Source: Agarivorans gilvus (GTDB taxonomy: Bacteria; Pseudomonadota; Gammaproteobacteria; Enterobacterales; Celerinatantimonadaceae). From it: a stretch of 64,000 nt of DNA. Within the stretch, counting starts at the first letter, position 1; each line of letters begins with the position of its first letter. Below the pieces are notes generated by a model. The model worked only from the letters and a program-made list of their open reading frames with translations, was not told where the DNA came from and made no database searches. Of this stretch, positions 42,428-52,660 are shown in pieces. The position numbers were made by a program, and so were the translations under genes. The DNA is taken from NCBI RefSeq assembly GCF_001420915.1, contig NZ_CP013021.1, positions 382,001-446,000 on the forward strand. The letters are read 5' to 3'.

Positions 42428-43850
42428 ACACTTGCTTTCACTTCCCATGAGCTTTTTTGGTAAACAACAAAGTGGTCAGGTTATTGCGCGAGTTAGGGAG
42501 ATGGACAAGATTCGCCAATTCTTATCCGGTTCTGCACTAAGCCTAGTTTTAGATTTGTTTTTTGTTGGTGTTTTTCTGCTGGTAATGTTTTTCTATTCAT
42601 CTCGATTAACTGCTGTTGTGTGTATATCATTAGTTATGTATTTTGTTTTTTGGTTGCTTGTTGGGCCAAGCCTAAGAAGACGTGTAAATAATAGCTTTGA
42701 ATGTTCAGCCGAAAATACAGCTTACTTAAATCAAGCGATCACAGGCATAGAAACCATTAAAACTAATGCAGTTGAACATGGGTTTGTTAAAAAATGGCAG
42801 TTAAACTTGGCTCTTGAATTAAAATCTAATTTTAGTGCTCGTATTACCAGTATTTGGGCGCAGCAGGGCGTTGGACTAATTCAAAAATTATCTGCAGCTT
42901 TACTATTATGGTTAGGCGTTAAACTAGTTCTATCTGGGGACTTAACCGCAGGGCAGTTAGTGGCTTTTAATATGTTAGCTAGCCAAGTGACTCAACCTAT
43001 TTTACGTTTATCACAAGTTTGGCAAGAGTTTCAACACTCGCTTATTTCATTAAAGCGTATTGGCGATATTTTGTCAGAACCTCCAGAAGCGGGTTCTGAG
43101 GGTTTAACTTCAAGCCCGCCAGTTAAAGGCGCTATTCGTTTTAATCAAGTACGATTCCGCTATCAAAGCGACGCGCCTGAAGTATTGCGAAATTTGAGCT
43201 TTTCTATAGAACCTGGCGAGTTTATTGGCATTACCGGAAGTTCGGGCTCAGGCAAGAGTACATTAACTAAGCTAGTGCAACGTTTATATAGCCCAGACTC
43301 TGGAGAAATATATATAGACGGGCAAGACTTGGCTATTTCAGATCCGGTTGAACTTCGTCGCAATATGAGCATTGTACTTCAAGACAATCACCTTTTCTCT
43401 GGCTCTATTGCCGACAATATTCGGCAGTGCTGCCCACAGGCGAGCAACTCTAAGGTAGAGCAAGCCGCCAAGCTTGCCGGAGCGCATGAGTTTATATGCG
43501 AACTTGAGCAAGGCTATAACACCCCCTTAACCGAACGTGCTGGCAATTTGTCAGGCGGGCAAAGGCAACGAATAGCCCTAGCTAGAGCACTCATTACCAA
43601 TCCTAAAATTTTAATATTGGATGAAGCAACAAGCGCATTAGACTATGAGTCAGAGGCTGCAATTATTAATCGCCTTCCAGAGATAACCAAAGGGCGAACA
43701 GTAATAAGCATTGCCCATCGTTTAAATACCATACGAAACTGTGATCGGATATTTGTTATTAATGAAGGGCAACTTATTGAAGTTGGTAATCACGCAACAT
43801 TGCTTACTAAGAGTGGGTTCTACTCTAAGTTGTTTAGTAGTCAATTGTAA
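42423..43850 (+). pseudogene. Type I secretion ABC transporter (HlyB-like), 5' truncated
   Basis: In-frame similarity to HlyB/RtxB transporters starts at YKHLLSLPMSFFGKQQSGQVIARVREMDKIRQFLSG and runs to the normal C-terminus: the rest of the membrane domain, then the ATPase with Walker A GSSGSGKST (about residue 268), signature LSGGQRQRIALARAL, Walker B ILILDEATSALD and H-loop IAHR. About the first 230-240 residues (peptidase-like domain and first helices) are missing; the TTG at 42432 is only a nominal start. Base composition is more AT-rich than the mod/nif genes. Confidence 0.85.
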
Positions 43851-43874
43851 ATTTTATTGTTTATTGGAGGGGAG

Positions 43875-44387
43875 ATGAGAATTAGGGTTCCAGAAGAAAG
43901 CTGGAAAAAGAAGCTTTTGTTGGTACTGGTTTGTATGTTTCTCGTGGGAATGCTGCCGGAATATAATGGTTTTTTTAGAAGTGATGATTCGTTTAAAGAT
44001 ACTAGTGAAGTTTGTGGAACTGTCACGTCATATGTTTACACTGGTGAAGGACCTGGTTCTGGTAAAACATTTTCAGCTTGGTATCTGATTATTGATAATA
44101 ATGAAGGTAGGTTTGAATTCATGGTGGATCGACCCTTTATATTGCCATATATACCTGATTTTAGAGAATATATTGGTTCGCCAATATGTATAAAGTATAT
44201 ACCGGTTGTATATAGCTCCCTTAGTGACAAATTTGTTGTTGATATATTTTTTGATGGCAAGGGATTGTTGAATGAATCTCTGGCGAAGAAGTACTATTTT
44301 ACACCAATAAGTCCGTTTTATTCTACTTATCTTATCTTTGTGTTTTTATTTATTTTTTTGTTGATTATTGATTTTAGAGGGAAATAA
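43875..44387 (+). CDS. Unknown membrane protein next to the secretion fragment
   Basis: 170 residues from the ATG at 43875 (GGAGGGGAG just before it). One N-terminal transmembrane helix (about 14-32), a soluble middle part (CGTVTSYVYTGEGPGSGKTFSAWYLIIDNNEG), and a C-terminal helix (about 148-165). No family recognised. Strongly AT-rich, 24 bp after the secretion fragment, so it came with that foreign segment. Confidence 0.55.
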   Translation: MRIRVPEESWKKKLLLVLVCMFLVGMLPEYNGFFRSDDSFKDTSEVCGTVTSYVYTGEGPGSGKTFSAWYLIIDNNEGRFEFMVDRPFILPYIPDFREYIGSPICIKYIPVVYSSLSDKFVVDIFFDGKGLLNESLAKKYYFTPISPFYSTYLIFVFLFIFLLIIDFRGK

Positions 44388-44402
44388 TGTCGAATTTAGT
44401 AA

Positions 44403-45456
44403 GGCCTTGTTGATCAATTCAGAGCCAAGAATGCAGTAACCCCAAGGCGCTTTCCTCTTTATTCAGCTAGCTGACGAGCAGGCATACCTAGCCTGCTCAT
44501 TTTGTTCAACGCGCACACTCCGGCCATGATTTCGCCGACTTGGGCGTTGTAACAACGTAGACTCAACTTGTCGCTAAGCAGTTGTTTGAAACGATACATC
44601 GCCGTCTCCGATAGTGAACGAAGATGGTAAGCATTGTCCCGTTTCCAGTTTTCCAACTCACCTTGCTTCAAGGCTTTTACTGCAACGTTCCGTGGGTGAC
44701 CCGCTTCCCACATACCTGCATTCTTGCGTGGAGGGATTAGTGCAACAGCCTTCTTACGTTGTACTTCTTGATAGCTCTGCCGTGTGTCATAGGCACCATC
44801 AGCGCTTACTGCTTTCACTTTGCGCCGCAGCGGTCTCAACAAGGTGGGTAACACTTCACTATCGTGAACCCAGTCCATCGAGACCTCAGCACTCACTATC
44901 TGATGGCTCTGGGCATCTACTGCCATATGCAGTTTTCGCCAGACTCGACGCTTTTCAGCGCCGTGTTTACGCACCTTCCACTCTCCTTCGCCAAACACCT
45001 TAAGACCTGTAGCATCGATAACGAGGTGAGCCGCTTGACCTTGGCTAGGTAGGCGATAGTTGACTTCAACAGTCTTTGCTCGCTTGCTTATACAACTGTA
45101 ATCGGGAGATTTTAAGTCGACCTTGAGCAGGCGAAACAATGAGTTGATGAAGCTTTCAAGAGCACGCAGTGGTAACTTGAATACGCCTTTAATCATCAGC
45201 GCAGTTGCGATAGCGGTGTCACTGTAAGTTTGGCTGCGCCCTCGACGACCACTGCGCTCAGTGTTATTCCATAGTTCTATGGCTTTCTCATCCATCCAGA
45301 AGGTCAATGAGCCGCGTTGCTTCAGTGCACTGTTGTACTGCTTCCAGTTGGTGATGTTGCCTTTCGCTTTACCCATGTTTGGTGACCCGACAGATATAGA
45401 TACTGATCAGATCCGCGACTGCTGAGTTAGTTCAATCTGATTTAGGAAACAACGCC
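44403..45456 (-). mobile_element. IS5-family insertion sequence
   Basis: About 1054 bp. Terminal inverted repeats GGCCTTGTTGATCAATTCAGA (left, 44403-44422 region) and the complement of the sequence at 45436-45456 match in about 15 of 21 positions. The size fits the IS903-like group. The flanking bases ATTTAGTAA and CTATCCAGC do not form a target duplication, so the element probably marks a rearrangement end. Confidence 0.75.
44459..45376 (-). CDS. IS5-family transposase
   Basis: 305 residues, DDE transposase of the IS903/IS5 type. Visible: TNWKQYNSALKQRGSLTFWMDEKAI, the helix-turn-helix-like SDTAIATALMIKGVFKLPLRALESFINSLF, the first catalytic Asp in VIDATGLKVFGEGEWKVRKHG, the second in VSADGAYDT, and the Y-(2)-R-(3)-E-(6)-K-like NAYHLRSLSETAMYRFKQLL. 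It looks full length and potentially active. Confidence 0.92.
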   Translation of the reverse strand: MGKAKGNITNWKQYNSALKQRGSLTFWMDEKAIELWNNTERSGRRGRSQTYSDTAIATALMIKGVFKLPLRALESFINSLFRLLKVDLKSPDYSCISKRAKTVEVNYRLPSQGQAAHLVIDATGLKVFGEGEWKVRKHGAEKRRVWRKLHMAVDAQSHQIVSAEVSMDWVHDSEVLPTLLRPLRRKVKAVSADGAYDTRQSYQEVQRKKAVALIPPRKNAGMWEAGHPRNVAVKALKQGELENWKRDNAYHLRSLSETAMYRFKQLLSDKLSLRCYNAQVGEIMAGVCALNKMSRLGMPARQLAE

Positions 45457-45460
45457 CTAT

Positions 45461-45559
45461 CCAGCTAGAAAAACAATTTCAACTGATTTTGCTCATCATG
45501 GTGGCGAATCTGGGCTTCATGTTCAAATTGACGGTGTTGCCTATATAAAAGGCAAGTAA
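45461..45559 (+). pseudogene. C-terminal gene remnant behind the IS element
   Basis: A short open frame reading KTISTDFAHHGGESGLHV then QIDGVAYIKGK and stop begins right at the IS end. It looks like the decapitated C-terminus of a gene whose body was lost with the rearrangement. Family not recognised; could also be chance. Confidence 0.3.
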
Positions 45560-45862
45560 AATATTCTATCGTTTGAGCATCCTTACAAAGCACTTGGCGC
45601 ATAGCGGTTGTTAGGGCTTATCTAAAATTCCAGTAAAAAACAACGCTAAATTACATTACCAGTATTTCTGGCATTACAAATAAAAATGCTCAAATATTCG
45701 AACGTAGACATAAATGATTAATTAGAGAGTTGCACTGAGTTTCGAAAATATTTATGTGACCAGATTTCCATAATCCAATACTAAAAAACAAGTCCCCTTG
45801 CTAATGGCGATTTTTTCCGCCATTAGCGAGTCTGAAAGGGTACTAGGGATCTAGGTTTATTG
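45560..45862. other. Intergenic region after GH51, with terminator
   Basis: Hairpin GCTAATGGCG (45800-45809) / CGCCATTAGC (45818-45827) lies downstream of the minus-strand GH51 gene and is its probable terminator. Nothing else recognised. Confidence 0.5.
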
Positions 45863-47371
45863 TTATGCGATGTTAAATCGTAACATATTCCAGGACAGCG
45901 GTGAGATAACGATTTCGTTTAAGTTTTGAGTGAGGGGTTTTGACTTAGGTACCACCTTATCAGGATGTTCTAAAGAATTAATATCATATACATCGTTATT
46001 TTCTAACGCTATATGAGAGGTCATTTCTACACGACCAAATGAACGCAAGTCACAATTAACCACCATGTTTTCATTTAATGATTTATTAATTGCGAATATT
46101 GTCAGCTCTGTTTCATCGTTAGAAATAACCGCTACCGAGTCTAGGTATGGCACGTCAGAAAAATCTCTAGAGTCATATTTATCACAATGGATAATGCCTC
46201 TTAAAGCAGTCCCTCGACCGTATTTTGATGCGTAGTAAATCGGATAAAAAATAGTATTTTTCCAAACTTTACCATTCTTATCTGTCATTATTGGTGCCAG
46301 CACATTCACCAGTTGAGCATAAGCCGCAATTTTTACTCGATCACAGTTGCGAATTAAGGCAATTAACATGGCTCCCGCGACAAGAGCGTCTTCAAAGTTA
46401 TAGGGCTCTTCGAGAATAGCGGGGGCTATTGGCCAATCTTTGCCACGGTCTCGTATCGTCTCGTGATCCTGCTGGCGATTGTGATACCAAACATTCCACT
46501 CATCTAGCGAGATGTGAATATCTTGACTAGATTGAGTTTTCACTTTCATATAGTCAATAAGGTTGCCGATAGACTGTATGTATTCATCAAATGCTAAGGT
46601 CTTCGCTAGGAAGTTTGCGGTATCCTTTTCTAGGTTTAAATAATACTGATGCAGTGAAATGTAATCGATATAGGGATGAGCTTGTTGAATGAGTGTTTGC
46701 TCCCATTCGCCAAAAGTTGGTGACTCTTGTCCTGCGCTGCCTGCGGCAACAATTTCGATACTGCCATCAAGAAGCTTCATCGCTTTTGCGGTTTCTCTAG
46801 CTAAACGCGCATATTCGAAAGGTGTTTTTTGACCGACTTGCCAGTCGCCATCTAACTCATTGCCAATAGCCCATGTTTTAATGTTATGCGGTTTTTTATA
46901 GCCATGGGAGATACGAAGATCGCTGTAGTGCGTGCCACTGTCACGGTTACAGTAATCAAGTAAGTTAAGCGCATCCAAAATACTCCGAGTACCCATGTTG
47001 ACCGTCATCATGGCTTCTGCACCAATTTCGTTTAACCAATCCATGTATTCGTTGGTGCCCACCTGATTGGTCTCGATACATTTCCAAGCTAAATCTGGTT
47101 TTCTGGGTCTATTTTCTCTTGGGCCGACCCCATCTTCCCAAACGTAGGTGGCGATAAAGTTACCACCGGGTAAACGAACCATGGGCACATTTAGCTCTTT
47201 TACTAATTGTATAACGTCACGACGAAAGCCGTTTTCATCAGCTGTGGGATCTTCCGGGTCATAGATACCACCGTAAATACAACGCCCCAAGTTTTCTATA
47301 AAAGATCCATAAATGCGATTATCAATTTTCGAAATGATATAGTCTTTATCAAAAATAACTTTTCCTTTCAT
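45863..47371 (-). CDS. GH51 alpha-L-arabinofuranosidase
   Basis: 502 residues, cytoplasmic. GH51 motifs: GSFIENLGRCIYGGIYDPE, VPMVRLPGGNF, acid/base glutamate in AIGNELDG (E172), nucleophile in ISLDEWNVWY (E291), and a C-terminal beta-sandwich. It removes terminal arabinofuranose from arabino-oligosaccharides. The absence of a signal peptide is normal for GH51. No other arabinose genes are nearby; the left neighbour was replaced by an IS element, so a former cluster may have been lost. Confidence 0.9.
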   Translation of the reverse strand: MKGKVIFDKDYIISKIDNRIYGSFIENLGRCIYGGIYDPEDPTADENGFRRDVIQLVKELNVPMVRLPGGNFIATYVWEDGVGPRENRPRKPDLAWKCIETNQVGTNEYMDWLNEIGAEAMMTVNMGTRSILDALNLLDYCNRDSGTHYSDLRISHGYKKPHNIKTWAIGNELDGDWQVGQKTPFEYARLARETAKAMKLLDGSIEIVAAGSAGQESPTFGEWEQTLIQQAHPYIDYISLHQYYLNLEKDTANFLAKTLAFDEYIQSIGNLIDYMKVKTQSSQDIHISLDEWNVWYHNRQQDHETIRDRGKDWPIAPAILEEPYNFEDALVAGAMLIALIRNCDRVKIAAYAQLVNVLAPIMTDKNGKVWKNTIFYPIYYASKYGRGTALRGIIHCDKYDSRDFSDVPYLDSVAVISNDETELTIFAINKSLNENMVVNCDLRSFGRVEMTSHIALENNDVYDINSLEHPDKVVPKSKPLTQNLNEIVISPLSWNMLRFNIA

Positions 47372-47869
47372 TATTCAACCTTTTAAAAAAATAAAAATAA
47401 ATAGGATACCAGTTTTAATAAAACAAAATAATTAAAGAGCCGTTTGTGAAATAAATGATAAAGTAAACAAGCCGCCTATAACAATTAAAATAAATATAAT
47501 GCCACTGTAAATTGATGAAACATTGCTCACGTTTCGCGCATAAGTAAAGGACTAGCGTCCAACGTTGTTTGTGCCTTTAGTTGAGAAAGTGCTGGTGGGT
47601 TGGGATTAAGATTAAAAGTGACAGAGCGGAATCGGACAAATAATATTAGAGTTAGCAAGTATGAGAAATTTAGACGGCACTCTTTGCTTTGTTAAGTAGT
47701 GCAGCGCTAGAGCGAAGATAAGCAATTTTTTCCTAATGAAACTTATTCACCAATTACTAAATTAGCAAAAATACTGGCAAACTTTTGTCCATCTTCATAT
47801 TGGCCTGATCAGGCTGAAACACTTTTACCTCATTCCAAGCTTGGTTGCTGCTGTTTGTTTTGAGATTTG
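47372..47869. other. AT-rich intergenic region
   Basis: About 500 bp between the GH51 start and the end of a LysR pseudogene. It should hold the GH51 promoter; no operator or gene recognised. Confidence 0.4.
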
Positions 47870-48753
47870 TCATTCCTGCCATTCTGCAAAGTGGTCGAGT
47901 AGAAAATCGATGGCCAGCCTCGCTCTTAATGGTAGGAAATGACGGTTTTGATATACAATCCAACTGCTGTTGCCGCTTCCCCAATAAGGCTCAAGAACTG
48001 GTACTAAACGACCTGATGTAATGGCATCGCTAAAGCTGCTTTTTGGTAGATACGCCACGCCTAAGCCCTCTGTACAAGCTTGCAAAACGGTGTGGGCATT
48101 ATTGCTTTTCCACCGACCCCGTACTCTCACGTCATTTAAAGGTTTGCCATTCTTTTCAAACAACCACATATCTTTATTGGTGATAATACAACTGTGATGC
48201 TTAAGCTGTTCGGGTGAGTCGGCAAGCCATGCTCATCAATGTAGTTCTGACTGGCTGCAGCAGCCATGGGACGATCTACAAGCTTTCTCGCAACCAACCC
48301 TGAATCGCTTAACCTCCCATAACGGATGGCAAAATCAAAACCGTCTTCAATAAAGTTCACCATGCTGGTGTTGAAGTTTATTTCTACCGTGAGATTAGGG
48401 TGTTGTTTGGCGAATTCCATTAAAGCTGGCGCTACATAGTTTTCAGCAAACGCGCCAGCGGCACTCACTCGTAAGGTACCGCTCAATTGCGTTTGTTGCG
48501 TGGTGAGTTGCTCATTGGCTTGTTGAAGTCCAATGACTAACTCTTTGCACTGTTGGTAATATGCTTGGCCAGCTTCGGTTAAGCTCACCATTCTTGTCGA
48601 TCGTGCTAACAAGGCGACACCTAATCGTTCTTCCAACCTAGTGACTTGGCGACTGACGTGACTGGTACTGCAACCCAATTGTTTTGCCGCCGCAGAGAAC
48701 CCTAGGCTCTCTGCAACCGTAACAAACTCGTTGATGCCCTCAAAACTGTCCAT
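47870..48753 (-). pseudogene. LysR family regulator, frameshifted
   Basis: Two frames make one LysR protein of about 295 residues. The first gives the HTH (MDSFEGINEFVTVAESLGFSAAAKQLGCSTSHVSRQVTRLEERLG) and half of the effector domain to GLPTHP; the second continues EQLKHHSCIITNKDMWLFEKNG to FAEWQE. The join needs one extra base in a C-run (plus-strand GGG 48212-48214). Subgroup CrgA-like. It is divergent from a DJ-1/PfpI gene, its probable target. As with rnfB, real mutation and homopolymer sequencing error are both possible. Confidence 0.82.
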
Positions 48754-48870
48754 AACTACCTTTGCTAAATAGCAATAATGTTTTGTCAATATGGCGTATT
48801 ATCACTTAATCGTTTAGCAATTAGTATGTCGGTGTTCAACAAATACAATTAAACCAATAGGAAAACCATC

Positions 48871-49542
48871 ATGAAGAAAGTACTCATTATTGTAACTAAC
48901 CATGCGACGCTGGGTGAAACTGACCAAGCGAACGGAACTTACGCACCAGAGCTAACTCATGCACTTAGCGAACTACTTGCTGCTGGCTTCGATTACGACA
49001 TTGCTTCGATTAAAGGTGGTCAGGCTCCACTATATGGAACCGATATCGAGGGTGATGCAGTAAATGCGAAAATCTTAGCTAATGATGATTTCCAAAACCG
49101 TATCAATAACACGATTCCAGTGTCACAGATCAACGGCGACAGCTACGACGCAATATTTTATCCAGGTGGCTTCGGTCTTCTTTCCGACTTGGCGAGCAAC
49201 GAAGACTTTGCAAAAATTTCAGCAAAGCATTATGAAGATGGCGGTATTGTTGCAGCCGTGTGTCATGGTCCTGCTGCTCTTCTTCCTATCACACTAAGCA
49301 ATGGTGACAAGTTGCTTGAGTCTAAGTCAGTGACAGGTTTCACTCGTGAAGAAGAGATCGATTTTGGCACCATCAATGACATTCCTTTCCTTTTGGAAGA
49401 GTCTTTGGCACGTGGTGCAGCTCGTTATTCAAAAGTTCAACCTTGGCAAGAGTTTGTGATTGTGGATGGTCGTGTTATCACAGGGCAGAACCCTACAAGC
49501 GCTCATGGCGTCGGTAAAGCCATCGTGGATCTATTGGCTTAA
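48871..49542 (+). CDS. DJ-1/PfpI family protein (Hsp31-like)
   Basis: 223 residues, class I glutamine amidotransferase-like fold. YPGGFGLLSDLASNEDFAKI and the nucleophile elbow AAVCHGPAAL (C131) are visible. Size and sequence match the glyoxalase III/Hsp31-like chaperone group that detoxifies methylglyoxal or repairs glycated proteins. Divergent from the LysR pseudogene; ends before a strong hairpin. Confidence 0.85.
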   Translation: MKKVLIIVTNHATLGETDQANGTYAPELTHALSELLAAGFDYDIASIKGGQAPLYGTDIEGDAVNAKILANDDFQNRINNTIPVSQINGDSYDAIFYPGGFGLLSDLASNEDFAKISAKHYEDGGIVAAVCHGPAALLPITLSNGDKLLESKSVTGFTREEEIDFGTINDIPFLLEESLARGAARYSKVQPWQEFVIVDGRVITGQNPTSAHGVGKAIVDLLA

Positions 49543-49645
49543 ACGATAATTGGGACTTAAACCCTACCTCAATGCGGTAACATGTCCGATAAGAATTTCT
49601 CTCCCGCATTCACAGTTGGCATTTTTCGGCTCAGAAGTGGCGTTA

Positions 49646-49679
49646 TTCGAGTTAGCTAAGCTAGCTAACTCGAAGTTTT
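49646..49679 (+). terminator. Terminator after the DJ-1/PfpI gene
   Basis: Perfect 13 bp stem TTCGAGTTAGCTA (49646-49658) / TAGCTAACTCGAA (49662-49674) with loop AGC, then GTTTT. Confidence 0.75.
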
Positions 49680-50032
49680 CCCAAGATCAGCCATCGTTAA
49701 TTGAAACTGTTCTAGGATGCTTTGTCACATGACTTAGCTTTAGAACTAATTGCTACTTTGCTAATTAAGTTCAAACTCTAAATTATTTTGTCCGAACTGA
49801 GTTATTTAATGAAGATTACATTGTTGCCGCGTTGCAAACCGTAACATGTTGCCTTGGCCGATGAAGGCTTTCACTCTCGAAACTCAATCTCTAAACATCG
49901 CTTAAGCAGGCGTTGGGCAGTTTGTTTCACCAAAGAGTAACTACCCATGATTGTGGCTAAATTGAATTAGTTTTGGTCAGACCTCACAACTACCCGGTTA
50001 TAACATGGTGTCTGTCGCTTTCTTTCCCTGTA
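49680..50032. other. Intergenic stretch
   Basis: No gene, repeat or site recognised between the DJ-1 terminator and the stop of the GGDEF gene. Confidence 0.4.
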
Positions 50033-51259
50033 TTAAAGCTCTAAGTTCACTTCTAACGGGCTTTGCTGTTGTTCCTGCTTAACTCGCTTCATCTTTGGTT
50101 TATACAGGCTGACGCGGTTTTTGCCGTTTTGTTTGGCGTGGTACATCGCGCTATCGGCTTCGTGTAATAAAGCGAAGAATAAGTCGGCATTTTGTTTCTG
50201 CGCGCTAGTGGTTACGCCAACACTACAGGTCACTCGGCCTATGGCAGTTAATACTGGCGTCATTGCTTCTATTGCACTGCGAATGTTTTCGCCAATGGCC
50301 AAGGCTAGCTTTTCGCTGGTATCAGGCAAGATGACCACAAATTCCTCGCCGCCAAAGCGGGCCAATAGCGGGGCTTCACCGAGTTGCTGCGCTAGGGTAT
50401 TGGCCACCTGTTGCAATACGCAATCGCCAGAGGCGTGGCCGTGAGTGTCGTTAATTAATTTAAAATTATCAATGTCGATAAACAATATTGCGGTTTGATA
50501 AGGTGGTTTTTGTTGCTCAACTAACACCTTGGCTTTTTCCAATAGCGCCCGCCGATTTAAGGTTTGGGTTAAGGAATCAATATCGGATAAAGCTATAAGT
50601 CGCTTGTTTAGCGTTTCTACTACCAAGGCAAAATAACCTACGGTGGTGATAATTGAAGCGCAAGCTGCAATAAACATGGGCAGGGCAGTAACCGATTGAG
50701 CAGTAAATAAGTGGTTTTCAGGCTGAGTGCTAAAGAGTAGCGCCAATGCTTTACTCGATTCACTTAGGGCTTGAGTGGCGTAAGAGAATATTAACAAGCG
50801 TTTGCCTAAGCTGCGCTGTTGTTTGCTTCTAGGGCGAATAGAGTCAATCAACAACAGCATGAATGCAGTGGTGACTAAGCTCATTAGGCTGACTCGGTAG
50901 ACATAACTATAATTGATGATGGTCCAGTACATCAGCACGGCCAGTAACAATAGCAGTAATAGGGCGAATTGTTTGAGCGATATTTGCGGAGCTCGCGCTA
51001 CCACCTTACAGTTGCCGCGCAGCGCACTATATAATCCTAAACAGAGTAATCCGTTACCAAGAAATACCGATAATTCAACCGGAATGGCCAAGCGAGACAT
51101 ATAAAAACACAGGGCTGCGGCTACTAAGGTGCGGCCAATTGCCCATTCTTTAATTCCAGCAATTTCAGTATAACTGTGGGCTAAAAACATTAATACCACC
51201 GCACCTATCAAGTGGGAGCTGGCTAATATAAAAAAAACAGTTTTTATATCTAACATCAC
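50033..51259 (-). CDS. Membrane-bound diguanylate cyclase (GGDEF)
   Basis: 408 residues: about seven transmembrane helices in the first 220 residues and a C-terminal GGDEF domain with FIDIDNFKLINDTHGHASGDCVL and the active-site loop ARFGGEEF (GGEEF at 303-307). It makes cyclic di-GMP from GTP. There is no RxxD inhibitory site in front of the loop (the sequence is LGEAPLLARF), so product feedback is probably absent. Starts with two consecutive methionines. Monocistronic; membrane sensor ligand unknown. Confidence 0.88.
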   Translation of the reverse strand: MMLDIKTVFFILASSHLIGAVVLMFLAHSYTEIAGIKEWAIGRTLVAAALCFYMSRLAIPVELSVFLGNGLLCLGLYSALRGNCKVVARAPQISLKQFALLLLLLLAVLMYWTIINYSYVYRVSLMSLVTTAFMLLLIDSIRPRSKQQRSLGKRLLIFSYATQALSESSKALALLFSTQPENHLFTAQSVTALPMFIAACASIITTVGYFALVVETLNKRLIALSDIDSLTQTLNRRALLEKAKVLVEQQKPPYQTAILFIDIDNFKLINDTHGHASGDCVLQQVANTLAQQLGEAPLLARFGGEEFVVILPDTSEKLALAIGENIRSAIEAMTPVLTAIGRVTCSVGVTTSAQKQNADLFFALLHEADSAMYHAKQNGKNRVSLYKPKMKRVKQEQQQSPLEVNLEL

Positions 51260-51611
51260 TATAAATTTATCTTTTTTTTATCCGCAGCGTCATCCGTAAC
51301 GGCGCTGTTATTTCATTGCTGTAGGTGTCTAGCTCATCACACCGCTTGGCTTGAATTTGGTAGCGTTTTCAAAGGCGCAACTAATAACTCAGCAGTATGA
51401 TTGTTCCATGAGGATTTTGTGACCATATACCATTAAATTTGAAGCAACCTTGTTTTAGCGCAATGTTTCATCATGCAAAAACTGCTGATTGATAGGTTTT
51501 TTATGTAGTTATAGGAATGATTTACAGGGGATAGACGTTTGCAGTTGTTTGGCGGGGAAACTAACAAAAAAGGGTTTATAAAAATAAACCCTTTTTAAAG
51601 TGTTGAAGCGT
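51260..51611. other. Intergenic region with importer-operon terminator
   Basis: Contains the terminator at 51567-51596 and presumably the GGDEF gene promoter; nothing else recognised. Confidence 0.4.
51567..51596 (-). terminator. Terminator of the pyrimidine importer operon
   Basis: Perfect 13 bp stem AAAAAGGGTTTAT (51567-51579) / ATAAACCCTTTTT (51584-51596); on the minus strand it ends in a T-run. Confidence 0.8.
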
Positions 51612-52616
51612 TTATAGCTTCGCTGCGGCGTCAAATACTACGTGGGTGTAAGCACCTTCTGGTTGTTTAGTAATAACCGGCGTTGACTCACTGTCGAGTA
51701 GAATTTTAACGGTGCGCTCATAAGCGGCTGGTTCTAAGTAGCCAATACCTTTGTCGCTATTGCTAAGCAGTTTGGCCACTTCTTTAGCCATACGAATTTG
51801 GTGAGCTTCGGTCTGCGCACCGGTGTCGTCGTATTCCAATACGATAAGGCCGGCATCTTCAGGGTTAGCTGCTGCCCATTCCCAACCTTTAATAGTGGCT
51901 TTTAAAAACTTCGCATAAGCGTCAAGTTTCTTAGGATCTTTTAGGCTGTCTTCTAATACGTACAAGCCGTCTTCTAAAGTGGCTACACCTTCTTCTTCGT
52001 ATTTGAATAGCACTAATTCCTCTGGGGTTAAGCCGCCATCTAGTACTTGGCCGTATTCGTTGTAAGTCATGGTAGATACACAATCGGCTTGACCTTGGAA
52101 GATAGGATCTACGTTAAAGCCTTGCTTAAGTACGGTAACCCCGTCGGCACCGCCCGCTGTAGAGTAGCCCAGTTTAGACATCCAACTTAGGAAGGGATAC
52201 TCGTTACCAAAGAACCATACCCCTAAAGTTTTACCGGCGAAGTCTGCTGGAGTGGCGATGCCGCTGTCTTTTAGACAGGTTAGCATCATGCCTGATTTAC
52301 CGTAGATCTGACCAATATTCACCAGTGGTAAGCCTTTTTCACGAGTGGCTAGGGCTGAAGGTAGCCAGTCCACTACAATGTCGGCACCGCCACCGGCCAA
52401 TACTTGGGCTGGGGCAATGTCTGGGCCACCGGGTTTAATGGTGAGGTCTATGCCTAGATCTTTGTAGTAGCCTTTATCTAAGGCCACGTAATAACCGGCA
52501 AATTGCGCTTGAGTTACCCACTTTAATTGTAAAGTCAGTTTTTCTGCTGCGCTGCCACTAAAACTAGCGGCCAAAAGTGCTGCGCCTGAGGCTAAAGAAA
52601 GTATCGTTTTTTTCAT
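51612..52616 (-). CDS. ABC transporter substrate-binding protein (NMT1/THI5-like)
   Basis: 334 residues with a signal peptide (cleavage after SGSAA near residue 24). The domain is NMT1/THI5-like: LTLQLKWVTQAQFAGYYVALDKGYYKDLGIDLTIKPGG and DIVVDWLPSALATREKGLPLVNIGQ. Such proteins bind pyrimidine-like compounds (HMP and derivatives) or other N-heterocycles. Next to dihydropyrimidinase, so uptake of uracil/thymine or their degradation products is likely, but unproven. Last gene of the importer block. Confidence 0.85.
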   Translation of the reverse strand: MKKTILSLASGAALLAASFSGSAAEKLTLQLKWVTQAQFAGYYVALDKGYYKDLGIDLTIKPGGPDIAPAQVLAGGGADIVVDWLPSALATREKGLPLVNIGQIYGKSGMMLTCLKDSGIATPADFAGKTLGVWFFGNEYPFLSWMSKLGYSTAGGADGVTVLKQGFNVDPIFQGQADCVSTMTYNEYGQVLDGGLTPEELVLFKYEEEGVATLEDGLYVLEDSLKDPKKLDAYAKFLKATIKGWEWAAANPEDAGLIVLEYDDTGAQTEAHQIRMAKEVAKLLSNSDKGIGYLEPAAYERTVKILLDSESTPVITKQPEGAYTHVVFDAAAKL

Positions 52617-52660
52617 AGTTAAGTCCCTTTATATGACGAAAGTAAAAGCTGGTTTTAGTG

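Noticed and set aside
47757..47984. 75-codon frame overlapping the end of the LysR pseudogene
   Set aside because: Shadow frame; the LysR C-terminus FAEWQE in another frame is the true coding sequence.
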